Numbered from the stretch's first letter, positions 17,796 through 27,820 are shown. The stretch: 64,000 bases of DNA from Stenotrophomonas indicatrix (GCA_041545745.1 CP168152.1:3346001-3410000); one strand, 5' to 3'. Notes: a model not told the origin generated them from the sequence alone. A program made the numbers and translations.

Positions 17796-18472
17796 TTGGA
17801 ATCCAGTTGTTCAAGGACGGCCGCAGCCGCTTGTTGTTCGGCGATCCGCCGCGAGGAGCCTTCGCCCTCGGTGCTGGCGGCGGGGTCGGCTACGTTGCAG
17901 CGTACCCGGAAGTGTTTGGCGTGGTCGTCACCGGATTCTGACACCAGTTCGTACTGTGGCAACGCCTTCTGTCGGCCCTGCAGCCATTCCTGCAGGCGGG
18001 TCTTGGGGTCCTTCTCCGGTCGCCCGGTGGCCGGCAGCGCCTCCATCGAGGCGGCAAACCAGGGCAGGACCATCGCCCGGCAGGCTTCAAAGCCGGCATC
18101 CAGGTAGATCGCCGCAACCACGGCCTCGAATGCATCGGCCAGGGTCGAGTCGCGGCGATGACCGCCGGACTTCATTTCGCCAGGCCCCATGGTCAGCCGG
18201 TCACCCAGCTGAAGAGTGCGCGCGATCACCGCCAGCGCACCCTCGCGCACCAGCTCGGCGCGGGCGCGGGTCATCGCGCCTTCGTCCGCCTTGGGCCAGC
18301 GCAGGTACAACGCCTCGGCGACCATCATGTTGACGATGCTGTCGCCGAGGAACTCCAGCCGCTCGTTATGCGGCGCGCCGGCACTGCGATGGGTCAGCGC
18401 CTGCTTGAGCAGGCCTGGATCGCGGAAGGTGTGACCGATCAGGTCTTCACGTTGGAAAGATTTATTCGGCAC
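17792..18472 (-). CDS. rnc: Ribonuclease III
   Basis: 226-residue double-strand-specific endoribonuclease. The catalytic signature [17 protein letters not shown] is at about residues 38-54 and a second acidic site at [13 protein letters not shown]. The C-terminal double-stranded RNA-binding domain spans about 155-226. It processes rRNA precursors and structured mRNAs, and would be expected to cut the long hairpins of the repeats in this window if transcribed. Its start overlaps the upstream DUF4845 gene by 11 bases. Confidence 0.97.
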   Translation of the reverse strand: MPNKSFQREDLIGHTFRDPGLLKQALTHRSAGAPHNERLEFLGDSIVNMMVAEALYLRWPKADEGAMTRARAELVREGALAVIARTLQLGDRLTMGPGEMKSGGHRRDSTLADAFEAVVAAIYLDAGFEACRAMVLPWFAASMEALPATGRPEKDPKTRLQEWLQGRQKALPQYELVSESGDDHAKHFRVRCNVADPAASTEGEGSSRRIAEQQAAAAVLEQLDSK

Positions 18473-18845
18473 CGCTACGGGTCAGGTCCTGGGAAGAATC
18501 GAATTTGCCAACCACATCCAGGTTGCCGACCAGTTGGCGGCGCACTTCGTAGTTGACCTTGAGGGTCCAGCCATTGTCGCGACGGTCGAACTTGACGTTG
18601 GCCGGCTTCACGTTGTCCGAGTAGTTGATGTACAGCCGCTTGAAGAACAGGTCCTGGATGTTGGCCGGCGCCATGCTGCCGATGCCGGGTTCCTTGGCCA
18701 GGCTCTTCATCGCCGAGCGCACCGCGTAATACTCCTGGTACATCGGGAACAGCTTCATGCCGATGTAGAGGAAGAAGCCAACCACGATCAGGACCGTCAG
18801 GAACGAGGTCAGGGTCATGCCGCGCTGCGTGTTCATCGTCTTCAT
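18462..18845 (-). CDS. DUF4845 membrane protein
   Basis: 127 residues with one N-terminal membrane helix (about 13-32) and a small periplasmic domain. It is commonly encoded between lepB and rnc in gamma- and betaproteobacteria; function unknown. The N-terminus [19 protein letters not shown] looks like a type IV pilin leader, but the Glu expected at position 5 of the mature protein is replaced by Ser, so processing by prepilin peptidase is doubtful. The ATG at 18845 has GGGAGA six bases upstream. Confidence 0.88.
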   Translation of the reverse strand: MKTMNTQRGMTLTSFLTVLIVVGFFLYIGMKLFPMYQEYYAVRSAMKSLAKEPGIGSMAPANIQDLFFKRLYINYSDNVKPANVKFDRRDNGWTLKVNYEVRRQLVGNLDVVGKFDSSQDLTRSGAE

Positions 18846-18879
18846 TGCGTTCTCCCCAGATACGCGAGTGGATGTGAAG

Positions 18880-19674
18880 TCAGTTGATGCTCGAGCCGAT
18901 CCGCGACGGTTCGAAACCATCCTTGCAGAACCAGCCCTGGCAGTTCAGCCAGATCAGGAATGCCTTGCCGCGCAGGTTCTCTTCCGGCAGCAGGCCCCAG
19001 AAACGGCCGTCGTCGCTGTTGTCGCGATTGTCGCCCATCACCAGGTACTTGCCGGCCGGTACGGTCCACTGGCCCTGGCCACGCGGATAGTCGGTCTCCA
19101 GCACGGTATGGGTACGGCCCGGCAGGTGCTCGACCAGCAGGTTGGCGCCCTCGCCCTGGCCCTTGTGGCCGGCGTAGATGCCCTTGCTGTCGTACTTCAG
19201 CGGCTCGCCGTTGAGGATCACACCGTCGCCTTCGAACACGATGGTGTCGCCCGGCACGCCGATCACGCGCTTGATGAAGTTCTCGCCCTTGGCCGGATCG
19301 TTGTCGCCATGGCCGGGGAAGTGGAACACCACCACGTCGCCGCGGGCCGGATCACCGACCGGCACGAAGCGGGTATTGGTGATCGGCAGGCGCAGGCCAT
19401 AGGAGAACTTGTTGACCAGGATGAAATCGCCGATCAGCAGGTTCGGCATCATCGAGCTGGACGGGATCTTGTACGGCTCGGCGATGAAGCTGCGCACGAT
19501 CAGCACGATCGCCAGCACCGGGAAGAACGCACGCGAGTAGTCCACCAGCACCGGCTCGGTGTCGAGCAGGCCGGCGCGCTGGGCGCGACGCTTGGCCAGG
19601 TACAGCTTGTCGGCCAGCAGGATCAGGCCGGAGGCCAGGGTCAGCACGACCAGGAGGATCTCAAACAGTTTCAT
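18880..19674 (-). CDS. lepB: Signal peptidase I
   Basis: 264-residue membrane serine protease that cleaves signal peptides of exported proteins. Two N-terminal membrane helices (about 3-22 and 49-64), catalytic Ser74 in PSSSMMPNLLIGD, and general-base Lys135 in KRVIGVPGD are visible. It follows lepA by 54 bases, the standard lepA-lepB order. Confidence 0.96.
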   Translation of the reverse strand: MKLFEILLVVLTLASGLILLADKLYLAKRRAQRAGLLDTEPVLVDYSRAFFPVLAIVLIVRSFIAEPYKIPSSSMMPNLLIGDFILVNKFSYGLRLPITNTRFVPVGDPARGDVVVFHFPGHGDNDPAKGENFIKRVIGVPGDTIVFEGDGVILNGEPLKYDSKGIYAGHKGQGEGANLLVEHLPGRTHTVLETDYPRGQGQWTVPAGKYLVMGDNRDNSDDGRFWGLLPEENLRGKAFLIWLNCQGWFCKDGFEPSRIGSSIN

Positions 19675-19728
19675 TCAGGGTCCTTTGCAACGTCACCGGA
19701 CGATCGGCCCGAAGGCCGGTTTCGGGGC

Positions 19729-21537
19729 TTATTTGTTGTCCATCTGCAGCACGGCCAGGAAGGCTTCCTGCGGAATTTCCACGCGGCCGACCTGCTTCAT
19801 GCGCTTCTTGCCTTCCTTCTGCTTTTCCAGAAGCTTCTTCTTGCGCGAAACGTCGCCACCATAGCACTTGGCCAGAACGTTCTTGCGCATGGCCTTGACC
19901 GTGGTGCGCGAGATGATCTGCGAGCCGACGGCCGCCTGGATGGCAACGTCGAACTGCTGGCGCGGGATCAGGTCCTTCATCTTCTCGCACAGCTCGCGAC
20001 CACGACGATCGGCATGGCTGCGGTGCACGATCAGCGACAGCGCATCGACCTTGTCGCCATTGATCAGCACGTCCACGCGCACGAACGGACCGGCATCGAA
20101 GCGCACGAAGTGATAGTCCAGCGAGGCATAGCCACGGCTGACCGACTTCAGCTTGTCGAAGAAGTCCAGCACCACTTCGGCCATCGGCAGCTCGTAGCTG
20201 ATCTGCACCTGGCTGCCCAGGTAGTTGATGCCGAGCTGGCTGCCACGCTTTTCTTCGCACAGCTTGATGATGTTGCCGATGTACTCCTCGGGGGTGAGCA
20301 CGTTGGCGCGGATGATCGGCTCGCGGATCTCCTGCACATGGTTCACCGGCGGCAGCTTGGCCGGGTTGTCCATGTTGATGATCGTGCCATCGGTCTTCAG
20401 CACTTCATACACCACCGTCGGCGCGGTGCTGATCAGGTCCAGGTTGTATTCGCGTTCCAGGCGTTCCTGCACGATTTCCATGTGCAGCATGCCGAGGAAG
20501 CCGCAGCGGAAACCGAAGCCCATCGCTTCGGAGCTTTCCGGCTCGAAGCGCAGCGCGGCATCGTTCAGGCGCAGCTTGTCCAGCGCCTCGCGCAGGTCCG
20601 GGTAATCCTCGGCATCGACCGGGAACAGGCCGGCGAACACGCGCGGCTGCATTTCCTGGAAGCCCGGCAGCGGCTTCGGCGCGGGATCCGCAGCGAGGGT
20701 GAGGGTGTCACCGACGGGCGCGCCGTGCACGTCCTTGATGCTGGCGGTGACCCAGCCCACTTCGCCCGCACGCAGTGCCGGCAGCACCTTGCGCTTGGGG
20801 GTGAACACACCGACGTTGTCGACCTGGTGGTTGCGGCCGGTGGACATCACCTGCAGCTTGTCGCCGGCCTTGATCTCGCCCTGCATCACGCGCACCAGCG
20901 AGACCACGCCCAGGTAGTTGTCGAACCACGAGTCGATGATCAGCGCCTGCAGCTTGTCGGTATCACGCGGCACCGGCGGCGGAATGCGATGCACGATCGC
21001 TTCCAGCACGTCGACCACGTTCAGGCCGGTCTTGGCACTGACCGGGACTGCGTCGCTGGCATCGATGCCGATCACGGCCTCGATCTCGGCCTTGGCACGC
21101 TCGATATCGGCGGTGGGCAGGTCGATCTTGTTGATCACCGGCACCACTTCCAGCCCCTGCTCCACGGCGGTGTAGCAGTTGGCCACCGACTGCGCCTCCA
21201 CACCCTGCGCCGCATCGACCACCAGCAGCGCGCCCTCGCAGGCGGCCAGCGAGCGGCTGACTTCATAGGAGAAGTCGACGTGGCCGGGGGTGTCGATGAA
21301 GTTCAGATGGTAGGTCTGGCCGTCCTTCGCCACGTACGGCAGCGACACCGACTGCGCCTTGATGGTGATGCCACGCTCGCGCTCGATCGGGTTGGAGTCG
21401 AGCACCTGCGCTTCCATCTCGCGCGCCTGGAGGCCGCCACAGAGCTGGATGATGCGGTCGGCCAGCGTGGACTTGCCGTGGTCGACGTGGGCGATGATGG
21501 AGAAGTTGCGGATGTTCCGCATCGAATCAGAGGACAT
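19729..21537 (-). CDS. lepA: Elongation factor 4 (LepA)
   Basis: 602-residue translational GTPase. G1 is [10 protein letters not shown]3 DTPGHVDF, G4 NKIDLP; EF-G-like domains follow, then the LepA-specific C-terminal domain ([32 protein letters not shown]). It acts on stalled or initiating ribosomes; the exact role is debated. Start at 21537; homologues often begin at the internal MRNIRNFS five residues later. First gene of the lepA-lepB-DUF4845-rnc-era-recO series. Confidence 0.97.
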   Translation of the reverse strand: MSSDSMRNIRNFSIIAHVDHGKSTLADRIIQLCGGLQAREMEAQVLDSNPIERERGITIKAQSVSLPYVAKDGQTYHLNFIDTPGHVDFSYEVSRSLAACEGALLVVDAAQGVEAQSVANCYTAVEQGLEVVPVINKIDLPTADIERAKAEIEAVIGIDASDAVPVSAKTGLNVVDVLEAIVHRIPPPVPRDTDKLQALIIDSWFDNYLGVVSLVRVMQGEIKAGDKLQVMSTGRNHQVDNVGVFTPKRKVLPALRAGEVGWVTASIKDVHGAPVGDTLTLAADPAPKPLPGFQEMQPRVFAGLFPVDAEDYPDLREALDKLRLNDAALRFEPESSEAMGFGFRCGFLGMLHMEIVQERLEREYNLDLISTAPTVVYEVLKTDGTIINMDNPAKLPPVNHVQEIREPIIRANVLTPEEYIGNIIKLCEEKRGSQLGINYLGSQVQISYELPMAEVVLDFFDKLKSVSRGYASLDYHFVRFDAGPFVRVDVLINGDKVDALSLIVHRSHADRRGRELCEKMKDLIPRQQFDVAIQAAVGSQIISRTTVKAMRKNVLAKCYGGDVSRKKKLLEKQKEGKKRMKQVGRVEIPQEAFLAVLQMDNK

Positions 21538-21638
21538 AGAGAGGTGGCGGCGGCGCGCGGCGTCGTCAGGGTAACGGTCGATTATCGCACGCCCGGAGGG
21601 TAGCCGCGTGGTTGGCCTGTCCGGGCAAGCCCCGGAAT

Positions 21639-21668
21639 GGCCGAAGCCCCGCCAGGGCGGGGCTTTGG
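21639..21668 (-). terminator. Hairpin after mucD
   Basis: AAGCCCCGCC/GGCGGGGCTT stem downstream of the mucD stop on the minus strand, followed only by a TT, so a weak intrinsic terminator. It separates the sigma-E group from lepA. Confidence 0.6.
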
Positions 21669-21707
21669 GGGTACCACAAGGACCGCCGTGAAGGCGGACA
21701 TGCGTTG

Positions 21708-23246
21708 TTACGGTCCGGCCTTGACCGCCACAAAGGCGCTGTTGCCGCTGCCGGTACGGACCAGCAGCATGACCACGTCGCCCTTTTTGTACCCGGACAG
21801 CGCACGGTTCAGGGTTTCGACGCTGCCGACCGGGGTGCTGGCCACCTGCAGGATCACCATGCCGCCCGACAGGCCGGCATCACGGGCGCCCTCGCCCTTC
21901 ACTGCGGTGATGCGGACGCCTTCGCCCGCCTCCAGGCCCAGCTGCTTGCGCTGCGGCGCGGTCAGGTCGGCAACCTCCAACCCAAGCAGGGCATTGGCCC
22001 CGGTCTGCGGCGCTGCCGTGTCATTGCCTGCGGAGGGGCTGCGGGCATTGCCCTGCGCATCCTCTGCCAAAGCGGTCAGGGTCGCGCTCAGGTCACGCGG
22101 CTTGCCGTCGCGGATGACGCCCAGAGTGACCCGGCTGCCCGGTGCCATCGCACCGATCAGCGGCGGCAGATCGGACCAGCTGTTGACCGGCGCACCGTTG
22201 ACCGTGCGGATCACGTCACCGATCTTGACCCCGGCCTTGGCCGCGGCACTGTCCGGCACGATCTGGTTGACCAGCGCACCACGGCTATCGGGCAGGCCCA
22301 TCGCCTGTGCCTTCAGGCCGTCGATTTCCTGGACCACCGCGCCGAGCTGGCCACGGGTCACCTTGCCGCTCTTCTTGATCTGCTCGACCGCGCTCATCGC
22401 CAGATCGATCGGGATCGCAAAGCTGATGCCCATGTAGCCGCCCGAGGCCGAGAAGATCTGCGAGTTGATGCCGACCACTTCGCCACGGGTATTCAGCAGC
22501 GGGCCGCCGGAGTTGCCTTGATTGATCGCCACGTCTGTCTGGATGAAAGGCACATAGCGCTGGTCCGGCCCACCGGTGTTGCGGCCGAGGGCACTGACCA
22601 CGCCGGCGGTGACGGAGTGGTCGAGGCCGAACGGCGAACCGATCGCGACAACCCACTGACCGGGCTTCAGGCTGTTGGAATCACCCACGCGCACGGTCGG
22701 CAGGTTCTTGCCGTCGATCTTCAGCAGGGCGACGTCGTACTGCTGGTCGCTGCCGACCACCTTGGCGGTGAACTCGCGACGATCACCGAGCTTGACCTTC
22801 ACTTCACTGGCGTCGGCGACCACGTGGTAATTGGTCAGCACGTAGCCGTCAGGCGAAATGATGAAGCCCGAGCCCATGCCGCGGCCCTTGATGCTGGGTC
22901 CGCCGTCCTGGCCGCCGGGGCCCTGCCCCGGCATCGGGAAATCCGGGCCGAAGAAGCGGCGGAAGAATTCAGGCATCTCGTCATCACCCGGGCCCATGCC
23001 GCCGCGTGCCTGGCGGTTGCTGCGGACGATGGTGGTGTCGACGTTGACCACACCGGGGCCGACCTGCTCGACCAGATTGGTGAAGTCAGGCAGGCCGCTG
23101 ACCAGCGGCTGCGCCGGTGCGCGCGGCGCCGCAGCAGCGGCTGCGGCCTGCGGCTGGGCGGCAGGCGCCGCCGGTTGGGCACAGGCCACCAGCGGCAGGG
23201 TCAGGGCGAACAGGCCAATGGCATGTGTGCGCAGTCGGGGAGTCAT
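21708..23246 (-). CDS. mucD: DegP/MucD periplasmic serine protease
   Basis: 512-residue HtrA-family protease with a trypsin-like domain and two PDZ domains. The triad histidine is in TNYHVVAD, the aspartate in YDVALLKID, and the serine in NQGNSGGPL. The N-terminus has an export signal ending in a lipobox (L-V-A-C), which predicts a lipid-anchored form. An Ala/Pro-rich linker follows. It degrades misfolded envelope proteins and in this operon would act downstream of sigma-E. GGAGG lies ten bases before the ATG at 23246. A terminator hairpin stands between rseA and this gene. Confidence 0.95.
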   Translation of the reverse strand: MTPRLRTHAIGLFALTLPLVACAQPAAPAAQPQAAAAAAAPRAPAQPLVSGLPDFTNLVEQVGPGVVNVDTTIVRSNRQARGGMGPGDDEMPEFFRRFFGPDFPMPGQGPGGQDGGPSIKGRGMGSGFIISPDGYVLTNYHVVADASEVKVKLGDRREFTAKVVGSDQQYDVALLKIDGKNLPTVRVGDSNSLKPGQWVVAIGSPFGLDHSVTAGVVSALGRNTGGPDQRYVPFIQTDVAINQGNSGGPLLNTRGEVVGINSQIFSASGGYMGISFAIPIDLAMSAVEQIKKSGKVTRGQLGAVVQEIDGLKAQAMGLPDSRGALVNQIVPDSAAAKAGVKIGDVIRTVNGAPVNSWSDLPPLIGAMAPGSRVTLGVIRDGKPRDLSATLTALAEDAQGNARSPSAGNDTAAPQTGANALLGLEVADLTAPQRKQLGLEAGEGVRITAVKGEGARDAGLSGGMVILQVASTPVGSVETLNRALSGYKKGDVVMLLVRTGSGNSAFVAVKAGP

Positions 23247-23278
23247 CGGACGGCAACCTCCGGGTCGGATGGAAAGGG

Positions 23279-23305
23279 AAAAATGCGCCCCGCCGACGGC
23301 GGGGC
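23279..23305 (-). terminator. Attenuator-like terminator between rseA and mucD
   Basis: Minus-strand stem GCCCCGCC/GGCGGGGC closed by a GTC loop and followed by GCATTTTT. It begins 18 bases beyond the rseA stop and ends 33 bases before mucD, leaving little room for a separate mucD promoter; partial read-through is likely. Confidence 0.8.
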
Positions 23306-23322
23306 GTGGGACGGTACCCGGC

Positions 23323-24198
23323 TCAGTCGCGCGGGCGTGGCGACGCCGGCAGGTCGTCCTGCAGGCGTGGCTCGAATGGATAGAACGCGGCGCCACCGGC
23401 ATGGGCCGGGAAGCTGGCATTGAGAGCGCCAGCGGCGGCGGGCGCCAGGCTGGAACGCGGCCACGGCCGTGCCTGCAGGCTGCCGACCTCGCCAAATGGC
23501 AGGTTGCGCGCGCTACTGGCGGGCACGGTCGGGGTCAGCGGCGCCTGGCTGGCGACCGCGCGCAGCGGTGCGTCATCGCGCTGGGCCACGCGTGCGGCCT
23601 GCTGGCTGCGGGTGGCGCTGGCGCGGCGCGCGTCCTGGCGACGGCTGGCCGCTGCCATGGCCACCGCCGGCACGCTGGCCACGGCCATCGCGGCGGTGTC
23701 CACCGATGCCTCGGTGACAGCCGCAGGCTGCCCGGATGCCGGTGGCAACTGCGCCTGGCTGGCGATCACCTGCGGTGCGGAGACATCGACGGGGGGCGCC
23801 TCCTGCAGCTTTTCGCGGCCGACGAACAGCGCCACGGCAGCAACCGAAGCAGCCAGTGCGCCACCACCCCAAGCACGCCAACCACTGCGGCGGGCCTGAC
23901 GCTTCGGCTCGGCCAGCGGTGCAGGCTCGGCGGCGATGGCGGCAGCCACGGCGGCACTGAAACCGGCCGGTGCCAGCAGCGACGCCTGGCCGCGCATGAC
24001 ATCACCCAACAGGTGCCAGCGTTCCTGGCAGCCGGCCAGTTCCGGATCGTGTTCCATGCGGCGCACCAGGAAGCGCGCCTCATCTGCACCCAGTTCGCCG
24101 TCGACCAGCGCCGACAGCTGCTGGCGATGGCGTTCGTCCAGGCGTTGCCCGGCGGGAGACTGGTGGTTGTGCGATTCGTTGTTCGGAATGCGGGTCAT
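23323..24198 (-). CDS. rseA: Anti-sigma-E factor RseA
   Basis: 291-residue anti-sigma factor. The N-terminal domain (LSALVDGELGADEARFLVRRM...ERWHLLGDVMRG) matches the sigma-binding fold of RseA/MucA. A single membrane segment lies at about residues 118-133 (ALAASVAAVALFVG), then a long Ala/Gln-rich periplasmic region. It holds RpoE at the inner membrane until envelope stress triggers proteolysis. It starts on the rpoE stop (ATGA). No rseB/mucB gene follows. Confidence 0.92.
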   Translation of the reverse strand: MTRIPNNESHNHQSPAGQRLDERHRQQLSALVDGELGADEARFLVRRMEHDPELAGCQERWHLLGDVMRGQASLLAPAGFSAAVAAAIAAEPAPLAEPKRQARRSGWRAWGGGALAASVAAVALFVGREKLQEAPPVDVSAPQVIASQAQLPPASGQPAAVTEASVDTAAMAVASVPAVAMAAASRRQDARRASATRSQQAARVAQRDDAPLRAVASQAPLTPTVPASSARNLPFGEVGSLQARPWPRSSLAPAAAGALNASFPAHAGGAAFYPFEPRLQDDLPASPRPRD

Positions 24199-24815
24199 AT
24201 ACGGTTCTTCTCGCGGGTGGCACTGCCGATGTCCAACAGCGGCCGGAGTTCGGTGTCGATCGCCTCGCGCGCCCGGAAGATCCGGGAACGCACGGTGCCG
24301 ATCGGACACCCCATCTTCTGCGCGATTTCCTCGTAGCTCAGGCCTTCCACCTCGCGCAGGGTGATCGCTGACCGGAGTTCTTCCGGCAGCGCATTGACGG
24401 CCTTCATCACCGTCTGTTCCAGTTCCTGGCGCATCAACTCGCGCTCGGGCGTGTCGGTGTCGCGCAGGCGAGTGCCGCTGTCGAACTGCTCGGCGTCGCC
24501 GATGTCGATGTCATCGGTCGGCGGGCGGCGATTGTGCGAAGCCAGGTGATTTTTGGCGGTATTCACGGCGATCCGATGCAACCAGGTTGAGAACTGGGCG
24601 TCGCCGCGGAAGCTTCCAATCGCACGGTAAGCACGGATGAAAGTGTCCTGGGCCACGTCCTGACATTCACTCCAGTCGGCGATGTAGCGACCGACCAGGG
24701 CCACGACCCGATGCTGGTACTTGCGCACCAGGACATCAAAGGCGGCACTCTCGCCGTGCTGCACGCGCCGGACCAGTTCCAGATCCAGCTCCTGAGGTGT
24801 ATCAACATCGGCCAT
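24195..24815 (-). CDS. rpoE: RNA polymerase sigma factor RpoE (sigma-E/AlgU)
   Basis: 206-residue ECF sigma factor. Region 2 (AFDVLVRKYQHRVVALVGRYI, DVAQDTFIRAYRAIGSF, STWLHRIAVNTAKNHL) and region 4 (LREVEGLSYEEIAQKMGCPIGTVRSRIFRAREAI) are complete. It directs the envelope-stress response. The ATG at 24815 gives the usual N-terminus; an in-frame GTG at 24827 overlaps the ribosome-site region and was rejected. A matching sigma-E promoter lies upstream, indicating self-activation. Confidence 0.96.
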   Translation of the reverse strand: MADVDTPQELDLELVRRVQHGESAAFDVLVRKYQHRVVALVGRYIADWSECQDVAQDTFIRAYRAIGSFRGDAQFSTWLHRIAVNTAKNHLASHNRRPPTDDIDIGDAEQFDSGTRLRDTDTPERELMRQELEQTVMKAVNALPEELRSAITLREVEGLSYEEIAQKMGCPIGTVRSRIFRAREAIDTELRPLLDIGSATREKNRI

Positions 24816-24855
24816 GAGGGGCCGCACTCCTGTCAGCCCAACCGACGTCGGGCAA

Positions 24856-24882
24856 TGAGACTGCCAATCCCGGGAAAAGTTC
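24856..24882 (-). promoter_or_regulatory. Sigma-E type promoter of rpoE
   Basis: Minus-strand -35 GAACTT (24877-24882), a 16-base spacer, and -10 TCTCA (24856-24860). This is the consensus layout for RpoE/AlgU promoters. It lies about 40 bases upstream of the rpoE start codon, as expected for positive autoregulation. Confidence 0.85.
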
Positions 24883-25050
24883 AGTCGCCGATCACCTGGC
24901 GCCGCACCAGCTTTTAACCACCGTTCCGTTAACGTTCCGGTCCAAGGCCTGCGATCCGGGGCGCCACACCCCTGCTATTGGGATTTGACGCGGGGGAAAC
25001 AACCTCTGGATCATAGCCCCCTTCTCCATACACAACCGGATGGAACGTCC

Positions 25051-27114
25051 ATGCTCTCAAGCTTCGATGGTCTCCGCTTCAGCCACTGGCACCCCGAGAT
25101 CCGCGACGATGGCGTGGTGGTCCTCTCCCTTGATCGTCAGGACAGCAGTGTCAACGCAATGTCGCAGGATGTCCTGCTGGAGCTGGGCGACCTGCTGGAG
25201 CGCATCGCCATGGACCCGCCCAAGGGCGTGGTGATCCAGTCGATCAAGAAGGCAGGCTTCATCGCCGGCGCCGACCTGAAGGAATTCCAGGAATTCGATC
25301 GCCGCGGCACCGTCAACGACGCCATCCGTCGTGGCCAGTCGACCTACCAGAAGCTGGCCGAACTACCCTGCCCGACCGTGGCCGCCATCCATGGCCATTG
25401 CCTGGGCGGCGGCACCGAGCTGGCCCTGGCCTGTCGCTACCGCGTCGCGTCCAATGACAGTTCCACCCGCATCGGACTGCCGGAAACCCAGCTGGGCATC
25501 TTCCCGGGCTGGGGTGGCAGCGCGCGCCTGCCGCAGCTGGTCGGCGCGCCCGCTGCGATGGACATGATGCTGACCGGACGCACGCTGTCGGCCTCGGCCG
25601 CACGCGGCATCGGCCTGGTCGACAAGGTGGTGGCACCGGCCGTAGTACTCGACACCGCCGTGGCGCTGACCTTGTCCGGCACCACCCGCCCGTTCAAGCA
25701 GCGTGCGACGGCGTGGGCAACCAATACCTGGCTTGCACGCCAGCTGCTGGCCCCGCAGATGGTCAAGCAGGTCGCGCGCAAGGCGAAGAAGGACCAGTAC
25801 CCGGCGCCGTATGCGTTGATCAACACCTGGCAGCGCAGCGGCGGCAAGCCGGTGCAGGCACGCCTGGATGCCGAACGACGCGCGGTGGTGAAGCTGGCCA
25901 GCACACCGACCGCACGCAACCTGATCCGCATCTTCTTCCTGACCGAACGCCTGAAGGGCCTCGGTGGTGGTGATTCCGGCATCCGCCACGTGCACGTGGT
26001 CGGTGCCGGTGTGATGGGCGGTGACATCGCCGCGTGGGCGGCCTACAAGGGCTTCGACGTGACCCTGCAGGACCGCGAGCAGCGCTTCATCGACCCGGCC
26101 ATGGAACGCGCGCAGGCGCTGTTCGCCAAGAAGGTGCGTGACGAGAGCAAGCGCCCGGCCGTCGCCGCGCGCCTGCGTGCCGATCTGGAAGGCAACGGCG
26201 TGGCGCAGGCCGATCTGGTGATCGAAGCGATCATCGAGAACCCGGAAGCCAAGCGTGCGCTGTACCAGACGCTGGAGCCGAAGATGAAGCTCGACGCGTT
26301 GCTGACCACCAACACCTCGTCGATTCCGCTGGTGGAACTGCGCGATCACATCCAGCGTCCGGCGCAGTTCGCCGGCCTGCATTACTTCAACCCGGTGGCA
26401 CAGATGCCGCTGGTGGAGATCATTCATCACGATGGCATGGCCGCTGAAACCGAGCGTCGCCTGGCAGCCTTCTGCAAGGCGCTGGGCAAGTTCCCGGTGC
26501 CGGTGGCCGGCACTCCCGGTTTCCTGGTCAACCGCGTGCTGTTCCCGTACATGCTGGAAGCGGCCACCGCATACGCTGAAGGCATTCCGGGCCCGGTGAT
26601 CGACAAGGCGGCGGTGAAGTTCGGCATGCCGATGGGCCCGATTGAACTGATCGACACCGTGGGCCTGGACGTGGCTGCTGGCGTGGGCAAGGAACTGGCT
26701 CCATTCCTGGGCCTGCAGATTCCGGCGGCGCTGCAGACGGTGGAACCGGACAAGCGCGGCAAGAAGGATGGCCAGGGCATCTACACCTGGGAAAACGGCC
26801 GGGCCAAGAAGCCGGACGTAGCGCGCGACTACCAGGCGCCTGCCGATCTGGAAGATCGCTTGATCCTGCCGCTGTTGAACGAGGCCGTGGCGTGCCTGCA
26901 CGAGGGCGTGGTGGCCGACGCGGACCTGCTGGACGCGGGCGTGATCTTCGGTACCGGTTTCGCACCGTTCCGCGGCGGTCCGATCCAGCACATCCGTGCA
27001 GTCGGTGCCGATGCACTGGTGGAACGCCTGAAGGCGTTGCAGCAGCGTCACGGCGACCGCTTCGCACCGCGCCCGGGCTGGGACAACCCGCTTCTGCGCG
27101 AACCGGTGGTTTGA
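25051..27114 (+). CDS. Two-domain enoyl-CoA hydratase / 3-hydroxyacyl-CoA dehydrogenase
   Basis: 687-residue fusion of the FadB/FadJ type. The N-terminal crotonase domain has KAGFIAGADLKEF and the HGHCLGGGTELALAC oxyanion region. A Rossmann dehydrogenase domain (HVHVVGAGVMGGDIAAWAA at about residue 314) follows, then the C-terminal helical domains with HYFNPVAQMPLVEII. It would carry out two beta-oxidation steps on fatty acyl-CoA. No thiolase gene is adjacent, so the complex partner lies elsewhere. Start at 25051 by alignment. It ends at a GC hairpin that begins composite repeat 2. Confidence 0.95.
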   Translation: MLSSFDGLRFSHWHPEIRDDGVVVLSLDRQDSSVNAMSQDVLLELGDLLERIAMDPPKGVVIQSIKKAGFIAGADLKEFQEFDRRGTVNDAIRRGQSTYQKLAELPCPTVAAIHGHCLGGGTELALACRYRVASNDSSTRIGLPETQLGIFPGWGGSARLPQLVGAPAAMDMMLTGRTLSASAARGIGLVDKVVAPAVVLDTAVALTLSGTTRPFKQRATAWATNTWLARQLLAPQMVKQVARKAKKDQYPAPYALINTWQRSGGKPVQARLDAERRAVVKLASTPTARNLIRIFFLTERLKGLGGGDSGIRHVHVVGAGVMGGDIAAWAAYKGFDVTLQDREQRFIDPAMERAQALFAKKVRDESKRPAVAARLRADLEGNGVAQADLVIEAIIENPEAKRALYQTLEPKMKLDALLTTNTSSIPLVELRDHIQRPAQFAGLHYFNPVAQMPLVEIIHHDGMAAETERRLAAFCKALGKFPVPVAGTPGFLVNRVLFPYMLEAATAYAEGIPGPVIDKAAVKFGMPMGPIELIDTVGLDVAAGVGKELAPFLGLQIPAALQTVEPDKRGKKDGQGIYTWENGRAKKPDVARDYQAPADLEDRLILPLLNEAVACLHEGVVADADLLDAGVIFGTGFAPFRGGPIQHIRAVGADALVERLKALQQRHGDRFAPRPGWDNPLLREPVV

Positions 27115-27298
27115 TCGGCCGGGCCTGCGGCCCGGCACCCGCAGAGGCAACGTCAAGTTCCACAGCAGAAGCCAGAGCCAAAGCGGCTCTGGCTTTTCTG
27201 TTTGTTGGGCGGGGCGGTGTCGGGTTGCGGGGACGCCGTAAACCCATCCTTGAAGTGACCCCCGGAAGTTGGACACCCCGTCCAACTCCGAGGATTTC

Positions 27299-27820
27299 AT
27301 GAATAGGTATGACGCGCGCTTCAAACTTCAGGTCGCCAAGGAGGCCTGCAAGACCTCCACATCCGTCAAGGCGGTGGCCCGTCGCCACGGTCTGGAGTTT
27401 TCGACGGTCCGGCGTTGGGCAGCGACCTACCGGCTGCATGGTTGGCGTGGGTTTCACCGCAAAGTCCGGTCCTACGATCTCCAGTTCAAGCTGGATGTCC
27501 TTGAAAAGATGCGTCAAGAAGGGATGTCTGGGCGCGAGGCCACGACCTATTTCCAGATCGGAGATGCCGGCGCGGTGGGGCAATGGCAACGGCTGTATGC
27601 TGACGGTGGCGCCCAAGCGTTGGCGCCGCCACCATTACCGCCCCCAAAGCCGATGAAGAAGACCCGCTCGTCCAAGCCAGCCGAGGACATGAGCCGCGAT
27701 GAGCTCCTTAAGGAAGTAGCCTACCTGCGTGCGGAGACGGCCTACTTAAAAAAGCTCGATGCCTTGATCCAGGAAGAGCAGGCGGCACAGCGCACAAAGC
27801 GCAAGCCGTCCAAGGATTGA
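27299..27820 (+). CDS. IS3-family transposase OrfA (helix-turn-helix)
   Basis: 173-residue DNA-binding subunit with two helix-turn-helix segments (VKAVARRHGLEFSTVRRWAATY and a second around GREATTYFQIGDAGAVGQW). A C-terminal leucine-zipper-like coiled coil (LLKEVAYLRAETAYLKKLDAL) follows. The two-HTH layout is typical of the IS150 group. An in-frame start ten codons upstream would run into the terminal repeat, so 27299 is used. The slippery AAAAAAG lies at 27748-27754. Confidence 0.9.
   Translation: MNRYDARFKLQVAKEACKTSTSVKAVARRHGLEFSTVRRWAATYRLHGWRGFHRKVRSYDLQFKLDVLEKMRQEGMSGREATTYFQIGDAGAVGQWQRLYADGGAQALAPPPLPPPKPMKKTRSSKPAEDMSRDELLKEVAYLRAETAYLKKLDALIQEEQAAQRTKRKPSKD
27748..27754 (+). promoter_or_regulatory. 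A6G programmed -1 frameshift site
   Basis: AAAAAAG in OrfA, read in frame as TTA-AAA-AAG. After a -1 slip the reading frame is open from here straight into OrfB, with no stop codon, so an OrfAB fusion transposase can be made as in other IS3 elements. Confidence 0.8.

Noticed and set aside
18817..21603. A 928-codon plus-strand open frame opposite lepB-lepA
   Set aside because: Antisense shadow of strongly conserved genes; His/Gln/Asp-rich composition typical of such shadows.
24983..25050. A TTGACG/GATCAT promoter upstream of the fatty-acid oxidation gene
   Set aside because: Poor -10 and 18-base spacing; not strong enough to list.
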